From positions 372,001 through 436,000 of the forward strand of contig NZ_NIVS01000020.1 of assembly GCF_002205165.1 (NCBI RefSeq): 64,000 bases of DNA, read 5' to 3'. The stretch comes from Stenotrophomonas maltophilia. GTDB lineage: Bacteria; Pseudomonadota; Gammaproteobacteria; Xanthomonadales; Xanthomonadaceae. The translations under genes were made by a program, and so were the position numbers. Under the pieces are notes generated by a model. The model was given only the letters and a program-made list of their open reading frames with translations, was not told the DNA's origin and did not search any database. Every line of letters begins with the position of its first letter. Position 1 is the stretch's first letter. Of the stretch, positions 13,639-22,589 are shown in pieces.

Positions 13639-14090
13639 GCGAGCCCGTGAGCACCTTAAAGACAATCGTCGGCACCTTCACCGCCGCTGTGGTGGCACCG
13701 GCGACGGCTGATGCGCTGCGCGCTGCCGAACGGATGATCCTGGGCGTACCCCAGTCCGTGCTGCTTGTGGCGATCGCTGGCGCGCTGATCGGTGTGCTTC
13801 TGTTGCCGGAGAAGGACGCTGATCGGGTGGCCGCTGACGCCAGCCGTACCCGCGGACACCGCTGGTTCCAAACGGCTACGCGCCTGCTGGCGTTGGGTCT
13901 GGCCGTCATCTCCTACGCCATCGTGGCCGCCTGGCTCATTGCCGTGGCGGCGACCTGGTTCCCTTCGCTGGCCGGTGCGCCGCAGTTGCCGCTGGCCGGG
14001 CTGTCTGGCGTGGTCATCCGCCGAATGCTGCCGGGCTACCTGAAGGTGGTCGAGCGCATCACCGGCAACATCGGAGGCGAGAAGCCATGA
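13635..14090 (+). CDS. Holin (151 aa, multiple transmembrane segments)
   Basis: GTG 13635 is taken because it overlaps the endolysin stop (GTGA). Three hydrophobic stretches are visible: about residues 38-57 (GVPQSVLLVAIAGALIGVLLL), 85-108 (LLALGLAVISYAIVAAWLIAVAA) and a shorter one about 113-128. A basic C-terminus follows. Size, membrane profile and position between endolysin and spanins support a holin. Confidence 0.8.
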   Translation: MSEPVSTLKTIVGTFTAAVVAPATADALRAAERMILGVPQSVLLVAIAGALIGVLLLPEKDADRVAADASRTRGHRWFQTATRLLALGLAVISYAIVAAWLIAVAATWFPSLAGAPQLPLAGLSGVVIRRMLPGYLKVVERITGNIGGEKP

Positions 14091-14569
14091 GCGTACTGAT
14101 TCGGTTGGCCACATCTCTGTGGGGCCTCATCGTCGGCGCTGTCGCCGATGCGGTGGAATGGCTGCGTAAGCCTGGCAGCAAGATCAAGGTGATCTGCGCG
14201 GTGCTGGCCTTTGGCTTCATGGTTGCCGGCCTTTCCGCGTATGAGAAGGAACAGCGGATCCAGGACCTGAGCGCACAGGTGGTCAAGGTACGCGAGGACT
14301 GGAAGGCCGACGCCGCTCGTCTGCAGTCGGATGTGGATCAGCGCGATGCCCGTCTGGCCGAGGTGGCGGAGACGCTCCGGGCTGAGGCGCAGAAGCTGGA
14401 AGTCATGAAGGCCGAGAGCGCCGCCGCGCTGAACGGTTTGGCCGGCAAGATTGAGGCGGCCGAGAAAGACGCCACCACGTGGCGCGAGCGATACCAGCAG
14501 CGGCCTGACACCTGCAAGGCCGCGCTCGAACTGCTCGATTCGGCCTGCCCGGCTCTGAAGGGGTACTGA
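14087..14569 (+). CDS. Rz-like inner-membrane spanin (i-spanin)
   Basis: Residues about 32-52 (KIKVICAVLAFGFMVAGLSAY) form a single N-terminal membrane segment. They are followed by about 90 residues of uninterrupted charged heptad-like helix (EQRIQDLSAQVVKVREDWKA...) and a short Cys-containing end. This is the i-spanin architecture for fusing inner and outer membranes. The start overlaps the holin stop (ATGA), and the lipoprotein partner begins 1 bp after its stop. Confidence 0.82.
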   Translation: MSVLIRLATSLWGLIVGAVADAVEWLRKPGSKIKVICAVLAFGFMVAGLSAYEKEQRIQDLSAQVVKVREDWKADAARLQSDVDQRDARLAEVAETLRAEAQKLEVMKAESAAALNGLAGKIEAAEKDATTWRERYQQRPDTCKAALELLDSACPALKGY

Positions 14570-14570
14570 C

Positions 14571-14852
14571 ATGCGACTCATCGTGATCGCCGCATCCGCT
14601 CTTTTGACCGCCTGCCAATCGGCGGTACCCAAACAAAACCCTCCGGCCCCGGCCGTCTTGCAGGTGCCGGTAGCTACCTATGTCCCCATCGACGCTGCGC
14701 TGACCAAACGCTGCAGCTGGGTGCGCGACGACAGGCCTTCAGCGGTGTTCGACGTGAGCAACGGCCGCAAGCGATGCTTGGAACGCTACGAGGCACAGTT
14801 CGATGCCATTGAGCAGGTGCAGGGCAAGCCCGTGCCCGATAAGGGCCCATGA
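14571..14852 (+). CDS. Rz1-like outer-membrane lipoprotein spanin (o-spanin)
   Basis: The signal peptide ends in the lipobox LLTAC with Cys15. A Pro-rich segment follows (PKQNPPAPAVLQVPV), then a short domain with two more Cys. The gene is separate from Rz (tandem, not embedded as in lambda). Its last four bases start another reading frame (14,849) that does not look coding. Confidence 0.8.
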   Translation: MRLIVIAASALLTACQSAVPKQNPPAPAVLQVPVATYVPIDAALTKRCSWVRDDRPSAVFDVSNGRKRCLERYEAQFDAIEQVQGKPVPDKGP

Positions 14853-15164
14853 GTGACTGTGCCACGCCTAGCGGCTGGACACTGCCTTTGCCCCCGTTCA
14901 GCACATATGTTTCACGAAGTGGTTTCACGGCGCCCTCTGTGAAAGTGAAACTGAACGGAAATGCGCGATATCCACAAGATATCCACAGAAAGCTGAACGG
15001 GGCGGGGCCCCCGGGGTTATCCACAGCCACCGGGGGGAATTCGGACCCCGGTAAAAGACAGTATTTCGGCCTCTAGGGTGCTCCACCACAGGCCTCCTTT
15101 TTGGCGGATTTTCTCGGGAGAAACCGCATTTTCACGCCTGAATAGGCTGTGCATCGGGTAGGAC
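14853..15164. other. Lysis-terminase intergenic region with DnaA-box-like sites; candidate cos region
   Basis: ATATCCACA occurs at 14968-14976 and 14979-14987, and an exact DnaA box TTATCCACA at 15017-15025. The last sits in a very GC-rich context (GGGGCGGGGCCCCCGGGG just before it). The region directly precedes the small terminase gene of a lambda-type (GpA) terminase, where cohesive-end (cos) sites lie. Cleavage cannot be placed by eye. Confidence 0.5.
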
Positions 15165-15668
15165 ATGGCTGACATCCACGAATTCACCAAAGGCTGGTCC
15201 GTGGCCCGGCTGGCTGATGAGTTCGGAATGGACCGCCGCACTGCCAGCAAGCGCCTGAAGGAGGCCGGCGTTCCCCCGCTGACCAAGAGGGCAGGGCACG
15301 ACGTCTATCGCCTGGCCGATGCTGCCTCCGCGCTGGTGAATCCTGGCGCTGCGGCCTTCGGCGCTGAAGGTGTGGTGGATCCACGCGACCTGCCGCCGAT
15401 GGAGCGGCGCGCCTTCTACCAGTCGGAGAACGAGCGCCTGAAGGTCGAATCGACCATCGGGCAGTTGGTCCCGGCCGCAGAGGTCGAGGCCGACTACGCC
15501 GAGCTGGTGAAGAAGATCGTGCAGTTCTTCGACACGCTCCCTGATGTTCTCGAGCGAAAGGCCGGGCTCACACCAGAGCAGGTAGTCAAGGTCCAGGACG
15601 AGTGCGATCGCGTCCGCCAATCCATGTACGAGGGCATCACCGATGACGACGTACGCGACAGCGCGTAG
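15165..15668 (+). CDS. Terminase small subunit (DUF1441/Nu1-like, 167 aa)
   Basis: The N-terminal winged-helix DNA-binding segment reads WSVARLADEFGMDRRTASKRLKEAG (about residues 9-34). A helical region follows (NERLKVESTIGQLVPAAEVEADYAELVKKIVQFF), typical of DUF1441 Nu1-like proteins that bind cos and recruit the large subunit. It overlaps the large subunit gene by 26 bp. Confidence 0.85.
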   Translation: MADIHEFTKGWSVARLADEFGMDRRTASKRLKEAGVPPLTKRAGHDVYRLADAASALVNPGAAAFGAEGVVDPRDLPPMERRAFYQSENERLKVESTIGQLVPAAEVEADYAELVKKIVQFFDTLPDVLERKAGLTPEQVVKVQDECDRVRQSMYEGITDDDVRDSA

Positions 15669-17730
15669 CGTGCGCCAAGGCGTTGCCGAGATGATCCGGC
15701 CGCCGCGCCGGATCAGGGTGAGCGAAGGTGCACGGGTGCTGCAGGTGGCCAATGCCGCCGGCGCCGCCGGTTCCTGGGATCCGGACACCACGCCCTACAT
15801 GGTCGAGCCGCTGGATACGACCGGCAGCCGGCATTACGAAGCAGTGGTGTTCATAGGGCCTGCACGTTCGGGCAAGACCATCTCGCTGATCGATGCGCGC
15901 CTTGCCTACCTGATCACCTGCAACCCGGCCGACGCAATGGTTGTGCAGATGTCCAAGGATGCGGCCGAGGACTACAGCAAGACCCGTATCGCCCGCAGCA
16001 TCGCCGCCAGTCCGGAACTACGCACCAGGCTGAGCCCGCGCGCCCACGACGACAACATCCTGCTGAAGTTCTTTCGGTCGGGAATGTCGCTGCGCATGGG
16101 TTGGCCCTCGGTGTCGGTGCTGTCGGGCAAGGACATCCACGACGTCCTGATGACGGACGTGGATAACTACACCGGCGACCTGACGATCGATGAGTGCTTC
16201 GGCCTGGGCCTGAAGCGCACGCAGACCTATATGTCGGCCGGCATGGTGGTGGCCGAGTCGAGCCCGGCAACGGACTACGCCGACGGCGCCTGGAAGCCAC
16301 TGCACCCGCATCAAGGCCCACCGGCTGCCGGCATCGCCGCGCTGTATGCGCGCGGTGACCGGCGGCGCTGGTACTGGCCCTGCCCTGAGTGCGGAGAGCG
16401 GTTTCAGGCAGCGCCAGGCTATGACGGATTCGCCTTGCCACCGATGGAGGAACTGCTGGAGCGGGTGGTGCTGGATGACGTGCAGAAGATGGCGCGGCAC
16501 TACTCGCTGTTGCACTGTCCGCACTGCGGCGTCGGCCTGCAGCACCGGTGGAAGGATGGGATGAACCACAGCGGTGTGTGGGCTGCGGAGGGCCAGGTCG
16601 TGCACGCCGACGGAACGGTCACCGGTGACCGGCCGGAGGCGCGCATCGCCAGCTACTGGCTCGGCGGTGTCGCCGCGTCGTACCAGTCCTGGGAATCGCT
16701 GATAGAGCGCTACCTCCAGGCGTTGCGTACCTTCGCCACCACCGGTGAAGAGCGCCCGCTGAAGACAACGCACAACGTGGACGGGGCGATCAACTACGTC
16801 CCGATGGCAGCGCGGTCCGCCAGTGATCCGAACGAGATGCAGGAGCGCGCCGAGGTATGGGCGGCTGGTGCTGTGCCCGCTGGGGTGCGCTTCCTGTTGG
16901 GAGAGGTCGACGTCCAAGCCAACCGATTCGTCGTGCTGGTGCTGGGCTTCGGCATCGGCGAATCCGGGCAGCTGGAGCGCTGGGTGGTGGATTCCTTCAC
17001 CCTGCGCACGTCCAAGCGCGAGGACGGCTCGGGCGGCTTCCTGCCGCTGGATCCGCCTAAGTACCTGGAAGACTGGGAGCGGCTGGTCGAGAAGGTCATC
17101 AGCCGCCGTTACCCGCTGGACGATGGCACCGGCCGCAGCATGCCGGTCCACGCGGTGGGCGTCGACTGGGGTGGCAAATCGGGCACATCGGTGCGTGCGC
17201 TGGAGTTCTGGCGTTCGCTCAAGGCCCGGAAGCTGCACGCCCGGGTCAGGTTGATCAAGGGTGATGCGCGCCGCGAAGGCGGGCTGTTCCGAGAGACCTT
17301 CCCCGACAGCAGTAAGCGCCGGGACCGCAAATCAGGGTCGAAGGGCGATGTGCCGCAGCTGCTGCTCAACGTGGACAGGCTCAAGGACACCGTAGACGCC
17401 AACGTGAAGCGGGCAGAGCCCGGCCCGGGCTACTACCACTTCCCCGACTGGCTGCCGGAAGCGTTCTACGCCGAGCTGACGGCCGAGTCGAGGACGGCAA
17501 AGGGCTGGGAGAACCTGGCGAAGCGACGAAATGAGGCGTTCGACCTGTGCGGCTATGCCGAGGGCATGGCGCTGTGGCTGAAGGTTCCGGCCATCAACTG
17601 GACCGCGCCGCCGCCATGGGCCGCGCCGTGGGACGACAACCCAGACGTGAGGGCAGATGACGTCGCGCTGGCGCCAATGCCGCGCACTCGCACCCGCCGC
17701 GTCATCCGAAGCAAGTATCTGGGACGCTGA
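15643..17730 (+). CDS. Terminase large subunit, lambda GpA family (695 aa)
   Basis: GpA-type packaging motor: Walker A GPARSGKT at residues 72-79, a Walker-B-like VLMTDVDNY about 60 residues later, zinc-like CPEC and CPHC pairs near residues 247 and 292, and a C-terminal nuclease domain (VGVDWGGKSG region, about 505). Length 695 suits the family (GpA is about 640). It translocates DNA into the prohead and cuts cos ends. Translation is probably coupled to the small subunit. Confidence 0.93.
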   Translation: MTTYATARSVRQGVAEMIRPPRRIRVSEGARVLQVANAAGAAGSWDPDTTPYMVEPLDTTGSRHYEAVVFIGPARSGKTISLIDARLAYLITCNPADAMVVQMSKDAAEDYSKTRIARSIAASPELRTRLSPRAHDDNILLKFFRSGMSLRMGWPSVSVLSGKDIHDVLMTDVDNYTGDLTIDECFGLGLKRTQTYMSAGMVVAESSPATDYADGAWKPLHPHQGPPAAGIAALYARGDRRRWYWPCPECGERFQAAPGYDGFALPPMEELLERVVLDDVQKMARHYSLLHCPHCGVGLQHRWKDGMNHSGVWAAEGQVVHADGTVTGDRPEARIASYWLGGVAASYQSWESLIERYLQALRTFATTGEERPLKTTHNVDGAINYVPMAARSASDPNEMQERAEVWAAGAVPAGVRFLLGEVDVQANRFVVLVLGFGIGESGQLERWVVDSFTLRTSKREDGSGGFLPLDPPKYLEDWERLVEKVISRRYPLDDGTGRSMPVHAVGVDWGGKSGTSVRALEFWRSLKARKLHARVRLIKGDARREGGLFRETFPDSSKRRDRKSGSKGDVPQLLLNVDRLKDTVDANVKRAEPGPGYYHFPDWLPEAFYAELTAESRTAKGWENLAKRRNEAFDLCGYAEGMALWLKVPAINWTAPPPWAAPWDDNPDVRADDVALAPMPRTRTRRVIRSKYLGR

Positions 17731-17731
17731 A

Positions 17732-17947
17732 ATGGCATTCACCAACAAGCAAGTCGAGCAACTGGAGGCCGCGATCGCGGCCGGCGTGCTGAGCGTCCGA
17801 TATGCCGACCGCACCGTGACCTACCAGAGCCTGGTTGAGATGCGTCGCCTGCTGAAGCAGATGCGCGATGAGCTTAGCCAGGCCGCAGGGGCACCACGGC
17901 GTCGACGCATCGTGCGCCTCTACCAATCGGGGACCGGCAATGTCTGA
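17732..17947 (+). CDS. gpW-like head-tail joining protein (71 aa)
   Basis: The product begins MAFTNKQVEQLEAAIAAGVLSVRYADRT and ends basic (GAPRRRRIVRLY). Size, helix-beta-hairpin-helix pattern with the VRYADRTVTYQS hairpin, and position between terminase and portal match lambda gpW, which completes the head for tail attachment. It starts 1 bp after the terminase stop and overlaps the portal start by 8 bp. Confidence 0.88.
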   Translation: MAFTNKQVEQLEAAIAAGVLSVRYADRTVTYQSLVEMRRLLKQMRDELSQAAGAPRRRRIVRLYQSGTGNV

Positions 17948-19421
17948 TACCGCCGAGAGCAGCTACCGCGCCGCCGGCAACGGCCGCCGCCTCCGCACCT
18001 TCCGGCCATCCTCGCTGGGGCCCAATGCTGCATTGCTGGGCCTGCCCACGCTGCTCGCCAGGGCGCGGCACCTTGCCCGCAATGACCCGTGGATGGTCAG
18101 TGCACTCAACAAGAGCGTGTCCAACGGCATCGCCACCGGCATCCAGGCGAAACCGATATGGGGCACGAAGGAGCACAAGAAGAAGCTCACCAAGCTGTGG
18201 GAGCGCTGGGGCAAGTACGCCGATGCCGACGGCGTGCTCGGCTGGGGCGGGCTGCAGGCGCTGGCCTGGCGGGAGTGGAAGGAGGCTGGCGAGGTGTTTG
18301 CCCGCATCCGCTACCGGCGACCCGAAGACGGCTTGCCGGTGCCGCTGCAGGTGCAGCTGATCGAGTCGGAGCAATGCCCGCAGTACTACAACGGCGTGGC
18401 CAGCAACGGCAACGTGATCCGGCAGGGCATCGAAGTCAATAGCATCGGCCGACGCGTGGCGTACTGGATGTACCGGGAGCACCCCGGAGACATGCAGCTG
18501 ACCGTCAACGGTAACGAGCTGGTTCGAGTGCCGGCGGAGCAGGTGCTGCACCTGTACCGGCCGAACCGGGCAGGTGCGATGCGTGGTGTGCCGAGCTCGG
18601 CGCCGGCGCTGCTGCGCATGTTCAACCTGGACCGCCTCGATGATGCGGTGCTGGAACGGCAGGCATTGGCCAACTTGTTCGCCGGCTTCATTACCACCGA
18701 TGCCAATGCGGATGGCGAAGACGGTGATGCCGTCGGGGACCTGATCACCGGTGAGGATGCCGACGGCACCGCGATCGGTGGTCTTGAGCCGGGCACGATG
18801 CAGGAGCTGCCACCCGGCCGCAAGATCACGTTCGCCGAGCCGCCCAGCGCTGGTTCGGACTATGCCGAGTTCCTGCGTGGGCACCTGCTGGCGATCTGCG
18901 CCAGCCAGGACGTGCCCTACGAGGTGCTCACTGGCGACCTACGCAACGTCTCCGACCGCGCGCTGCGCCTGATCCTCAATGAGTTCCGCCGGGTGATCGA
19001 GCAGGACCAGTGGCTCTTCATGATCCCGATGTTCTGCCAGCGGGTCCGCGACGCCTTCATCGACCAGGCGGTGCTGTCGGGTCTGCTGAAGGTGCCGCGC
19101 TATGCGGCCCTGCGCGATGACGTGACCGAAACCCTGTGGGTGCCCGAGGGCTGGCCTTGGAGCCACCCCGTGCAGGACGTCACCTCCGAACTCAAGGCGG
19201 TGCGGGCAGGCTTCAAATCGCGCAGCAAGGTGGTACTGAGCGCCGGCGAGGATCCCGAACAGGTCGATGCCGAGCAGGCGCTGGACAACCAGCGTGCAGA
19301 CGAGGCCGGGCTTCGATACGACAGTGACCCGAGGCGAACCAACGCCTCCGGTGCCCGGCAGGACGATGAACCCGGCGTTTCTGGCGCCAACAACGATGAA
19401 GGGAATGACGATGACGAGTAA
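17940..19421 (+). CDS. Portal protein, lambda gpB family (493 aa)
   Basis: Recognised by the lambda-family pattern: ARHLARNDPWMVSALNKSVSNGIATGIQ near the N-terminus, VPAEQVLHLYRPNRAGAMRGVP mid-protein, and SQDVPYEVLTGDLRNVSDRALR in the C-terminal half. It would form the dodecameric DNA channel at the capsid vertex. The acidic, Asn/Asp-rich tail (last 30 residues) is typical. ATG 17940 overlaps gpW. Confidence 0.92.
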   Translation: MSDTAESSYRAAGNGRRLRTFRPSSLGPNAALLGLPTLLARARHLARNDPWMVSALNKSVSNGIATGIQAKPIWGTKEHKKKLTKLWERWGKYADADGVLGWGGLQALAWREWKEAGEVFARIRYRRPEDGLPVPLQVQLIESEQCPQYYNGVASNGNVIRQGIEVNSIGRRVAYWMYREHPGDMQLTVNGNELVRVPAEQVLHLYRPNRAGAMRGVPSSAPALLRMFNLDRLDDAVLERQALANLFAGFITTDANADGEDGDAVGDLITGEDADGTAIGGLEPGTMQELPPGRKITFAEPPSAGSDYAEFLRGHLLAICASQDVPYEVLTGDLRNVSDRALRLILNEFRRVIEQDQWLFMIPMFCQRVRDAFIDQAVLSGLLKVPRYAALRDDVTETLWVPEGWPWSHPVQDVTSELKAVRAGFKSRSKVVLSAGEDPEQVDAEQALDNQRADEAGLRYDSDPRRTNASGARQDDEPGVSGANNDEGNDDDE

Positions 19422-20772
19422 GCCTGGCCTGTTGGCCCGAATGCTGGGGCGCGGCAGCCGTGCGCCCGTGGTGGCCTCGCTCGCTGCCGCGGTCCTCAAT
19501 CAGCCCCTGCTGGTGCAGCCGGCCATCGGCGAAGCACTGGTTGGCGGCTATCTGGAAGGGAAGGTCACCAGCGACGACAGCGTGCTGAAGGCCGACCGCT
19601 TCGAAGTGTCTGGATCCGATGGCCAGCCGGTAGGTGTTGCCCAGAACCTGATCGGCGTGATCAACCTGTCCGGGGCAATGGTGAACCGGCCGATGCCCGG
19701 CGCCAGCGGCCCGGGGCCGGTGAGCTATGCCGCGGTGCGCGACACCTTCGACGAACTGCTGAACGACGATGCGGTGAAGTCCATCATCCTGCGGCTGGAT
19801 ACGCCGGGCGGTATGGCGTCGGGCTGCTTCGACCTGGTCGACCACATCTTCGAAGCGCGTGGCCGAAAGCCGGTATATGCCTTAGTCGATGACAAGGCTT
19901 ACTCCGCCGGCTTCGCCCTCGCTTCGGCGTGCGACGAGATCTGGGTTAGCCGTACCAGCGGCGTGGGATCGGTCGGCGTGGTCTGCTATCACCAAGATTG
20001 GAGCGGCAACAACGCCCAGATCGGTCTGAAGGTGACACCGCTGTTCGCAGGTGCCCGCAAGGTCGACTTCGACCCCAACTTCCCGCTCAGCGAGGAAGCA
20101 CACGCTGAGGCCATGGCCGATCTGGAAGACATGCGCACGATGTTCGTGGACACCGTGGCGCGGAATCTCGGCATGGAGGCTGAGGCCGTGCGCGCCACCG
20201 AGGCGGCCTGCTACCGCGGCCAGGCCGCCGTGGCAGTGGGCTTCGCTACCCGTCTCGGCACCTGGCACGACCTGGTCGCGCACCTCGGTGCCGCTGAAGC
20301 TGCACCGCCGCCCGCGCCGGGCAATCCCGAGCCGGACGACGAGCCGGAAGCAGCGGCAGCGCCTCCGGTGCCCGTGGCCGCCCCCGCACCGCCTGCAGCC
20401 GTGGTGGAGAACTCGGCAGCAGCGTTGGCAGCAGCAATCGCAACCAGTGAGCTTCCGCCGGCACTCGGGGTGGCCCTCCTGCGGCGCTCACTGCAGGAGG
20501 CCGAGCCGGCTGCCAGCGCCATCGAATATGCGACCGCCGTGCAGGACGCCTGTGCTGCGGCGCTGCGTGGCGATGACACCCTCGCAGCCAGCTTCATCGA
20601 GAAGAACACCGACCTCGACACGGTGCGTGCACAGCTGCTGTCGATGAAGGCGGAGGAAGGCCGCAGCACCCAGGTCGTCACCGCACACCCGGCTTCCATG
20701 GCCGATCAACGCGCCGCCGACAACAAGGCGAAGCTGAATCCCAATCACATCTACAAGCAACGAGGTAACTGA
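19411..20772 (+). CDS. S49 (SppA/ClpP-like) head maturation protease, lambda gpC-like, scaffold fused
   Basis: Residues about 65-300 are an S49 peptidase with the nucleophile Ser165 in DDKAYSAGFALAS and the likely general base Lys217 in ARKVDF. The Ala/Pro-rich, then helical C-terminus (about 310-453) is probably the internal scaffold (Nu3-like) segment cleaved during prohead maturation. ATG 19411 is placed 6 bases after AAGGGA; it overlaps the portal stop by 11 bp. Confidence 0.88.
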   Translation: MTSKPGLLARMLGRGSRAPVVASLAAAVLNQPLLVQPAIGEALVGGYLEGKVTSDDSVLKADRFEVSGSDGQPVGVAQNLIGVINLSGAMVNRPMPGASGPGPVSYAAVRDTFDELLNDDAVKSIILRLDTPGGMASGCFDLVDHIFEARGRKPVYALVDDKAYSAGFALASACDEIWVSRTSGVGSVGVVCYHQDWSGNNAQIGLKVTPLFAGARKVDFDPNFPLSEEAHAEAMADLEDMRTMFVDTVARNLGMEAEAVRATEAACYRGQAAVAVGFATRLGTWHDLVAHLGAAEAAPPPAPGNPEPDDEPEAAAAPPVPVAAPAPPAAVVENSAAALAAAIATSELPPALGVALLRRSLQEAEPAASAIEYATAVQDACAAALRGDDTLAASFIEKNTDLDTVRAQLLSMKAEEGRSTQVVTAHPASMADQRAADNKAKLNPNHIYKQRGN

Positions 20773-20774
20773 CG

Positions 20775-21455
20775 ATGGAAATCTCCCTGGCCGGCACCCG
20801 TACCGGCGAATTCCTGCTGTCCGAAGCGGGCGGCGAGCGCAGCCGTGAACTGATCCGTCTGCCGGCCGGGCAAGGCATGCTGCCCGCCGGCACCCTGCTC
20901 AAGGCCGACAACACCGTCGCCGCCAACGGCACCGACGCGGTGAAGGTGCTGTACGGCCCGATCGATACCGGCACCGATTCCGCGGGGCTGGCCGTCAAGG
21001 GTGCGGCGATCGCGCGCGACGCCGAAGTATTCGGCGAAAAGCTGGTATGGGCCAGCGGTGTCACCGCTGATCAGAAGCTGCTGGCCGCTTTGAGCCTGGC
21101 CGAATCCGGCATCATCACCCGCTGGACCCAGCAGCCGATCGCGTCGAACGCCGCCGATCACCTGGTGTTCGTGTCCGCACCGCTGACCGGCACCGCCGGT
21201 GTTGCGCTGGGCCCGATCGTGGCGCACGTGAAGGACGTCTTCGGCGCCCTGGTCACCGGCAGCACCGTCAGCGCCACGCTGGCCAAGGCCACCGGCACCG
21301 GCAATCTGTCGGGCGGCGGCGCGAAGGCCGCGGTGGGCGGCGTCATCACCTGGGACGCCGCGACGCTGAGCGCCGCTGGCGATTACACGCTGAAGGTGAC
21401 CGCCGCGGACCTGGACGAAGCCACCAGCGACACCATCACCGTCGCCGCTGCGTAA
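20775..21455 (+). CDS. Head decoration protein (gpD-like) with Ig-like C-terminal extension
   Basis: The first about 120 residues match gpD-type decoration trimers (GEFLLSEAGGERSRELIRLPAGQG, AGTLLKADN, GAAIARDAEVFGEKLVWASG). Lambda gpD is 110 aa; here roughly 100 extra residues follow with an Ig/Big-like pattern (GPIVAHVKDVFGALVTGSTVSA ... SAAGDYTLKVTAADLDEA). The extension would project from the capsid surface and might bind cell-surface or mucus glycans, as proposed for other phage Ig domains. Confidence 0.85.
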   Translation: MEISLAGTRTGEFLLSEAGGERSRELIRLPAGQGMLPAGTLLKADNTVAANGTDAVKVLYGPIDTGTDSAGLAVKGAAIARDAEVFGEKLVWASGVTADQKLLAALSLAESGIITRWTQQPIASNAADHLVFVSAPLTGTAGVALGPIVAHVKDVFGALVTGSTVSATLAKATGTGNLSGGGAKAAVGGVITWDAATLSAAGDYTLKVTAADLDEATSDTITVAAA

Positions 21456-21483
21456 CCCGCAGGCCTGCTCACCCGCCCCCAAC

Positions 21484-21510
21484 AAGGCCCCGCTTCGGCG
21501 GGGCCTTTTT
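21484..21510 (+). terminator. Intrinsic terminator between decoration and capsid genes
   Basis: AAGGCCCCGC (21484-21493), loop TTCG, GCGGGGCCTT (21498-21507), then TTTC. A 10-bp GC-rich stem with a UUCG tetraloop and U-run is a textbook intrinsic terminator. Located inside the late operon, it is probably partial or overridden by late antitermination. Confidence 0.85.
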
Positions 21511-21539
21511 CGTACCCCTTACCCAAGAGAGAGACAACT

Positions 21540-22544
21540 ATGGATCTGCAAACCCTTCTGGCACTGGGCGTGCTGGGCTTCGATGCCCTCAACGCCTACA
21601 TCAACAACCTGCCGCGCATCGTCACTCGCTTGGGCGATATGCGCCTGTTCCAAGAAGAAGGCCTGGTCGGCACCACGATCGTGAAGATCGGCATCGAGAA
21701 CAACAAGCTGGTGCTGGTGCCCAACGTGCCGCGCGGCGCGCCGGGCCAGCCCAAGGGCCTGGACCGCGGCAAGGTGAAGCTGCTGGAAACCACTCACCTT
21801 CCGCAGCGCTCCACGGTCATGGCCGATCAGCTGCTGGGCGTTTGGGATCCGATCAACGATGCGGAAGGCAACAACGTCGCAGCCGTGGTGAACCGGCTAC
21901 AGGCGCTGCACAAGCGCGATCTGGACTACACCATCGAGTATCACCGCTTGGGTGCGCTGCAGGGCAAGCTGATGGACGCCGATGGCTCGCTGATCGTGGA
22001 CTTCTACGACGAGTTCGGCGTGAAGCAGATCATCATCGGCATGGAGCTGAACAAGCAGGACACCAAGGTCCGCACCAAGGCGGTCTCGATCAAGCGTGCG
22101 ATCGAGGAAAAGCTCGGCGGGGTGCCGTACACCGGCGTCCACGTGCTGTGCAGCGCTGGCTTCTTCGATTCACTGGTGGACCACCCGGACGTCGAAGAGG
22201 CCTACAAGCGCTGGCAGGACGGCGCTGCGCTTCGCACGGATCTGCGCAAGGGTTTCGTCTTCGGCGACGTCGTGTTCGAAGAACTGCCGGGCAGCACGGG
22301 CGGCAAGCTGGCCATTCCCGATGGCGAAGCGATCGCCTTCCCGCTGGGGGTGCCCGACATGTTCCTGACCCGCTTCGCTCCTGCGGATTACCTGGAAACC
22401 GTGCGCGGCGTCGGTCTGCCGTACTACAGCAAGACCGCCAAGCTGCGGATGGACAAGGGCATCGAGCTGGAAAGCCAGTCCAACCCGCTGAACATCAATA
22501 CTCGACCGGACGCGGTGATCCGCCTGAAGGCCGGCTCGAAGTAA
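21540..22544 (+). CDS. Major capsid protein, lambda gpE family (334 aa)
   Basis: Length (334; gpE is 341) and pattern (TVMADQLLGVWDP, LDYTIEYHRLGALQGKLMDADGS, EFGVKQIIIGMELNKQDTKVRTK, RFAPADYLETV) identify the lambda gpE/HK97-fold shell protein. ATG 21540 follows AAGAGAGAG. Its transcription may depend on readthrough of the upstream terminator or on a promoter in the 84-bp gap. Confidence 0.93.
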   Translation: MDLQTLLALGVLGFDALNAYINNLPRIVTRLGDMRLFQEEGLVGTTIVKIGIENNKLVLVPNVPRGAPGQPKGLDRGKVKLLETTHLPQRSTVMADQLLGVWDPINDAEGNNVAAVVNRLQALHKRDLDYTIEYHRLGALQGKLMDADGSLIVDFYDEFGVKQIIIGMELNKQDTKVRTKAVSIKRAIEEKLGGVPYTGVHVLCSAGFFDSLVDHPDVEEAYKRWQDGAALRTDLRKGFVFGDVVFEELPGSTGGKLAIPDGEAIAFPLGVPDMFLTRFAPADYLETVRGVGLPYYSKTAKLRMDKGIELESQSNPLNINTRPDAVIRLKAGSK

Positions 22545-22557
22545 GCCAGTGGTGCCT

Positions 22558-22575
22558 GGCCCGCTTCGGCGGGCC
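22558..22575 (+). terminator. Short GC hairpin after the capsid gene
   Basis: GGCCCGC-TTCG-GCGGGCC with a 7-bp stem and UUCG loop, 13 bp after the capsid stop and just ahead of the next ribosome-binding site. There is no U-run. It may act as an mRNA 3' stabiliser separating the abundant capsid message from the tail genes. Confidence 0.5.
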
Positions 22576-22589
22576 GGGCAGGAGGGTGT

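Noticed and set aside
14849-15076. 75-residue frame starting in an ATGA overlap with the o-spanin gene
   Set aside because: Composition is not protein-like and it runs through the DnaA-box/cos-like region; considered non-coding.
16018-17238. 406-residue minus-strand open frame
   Set aside because: Antisense of the terminase large subunit; no motifs.
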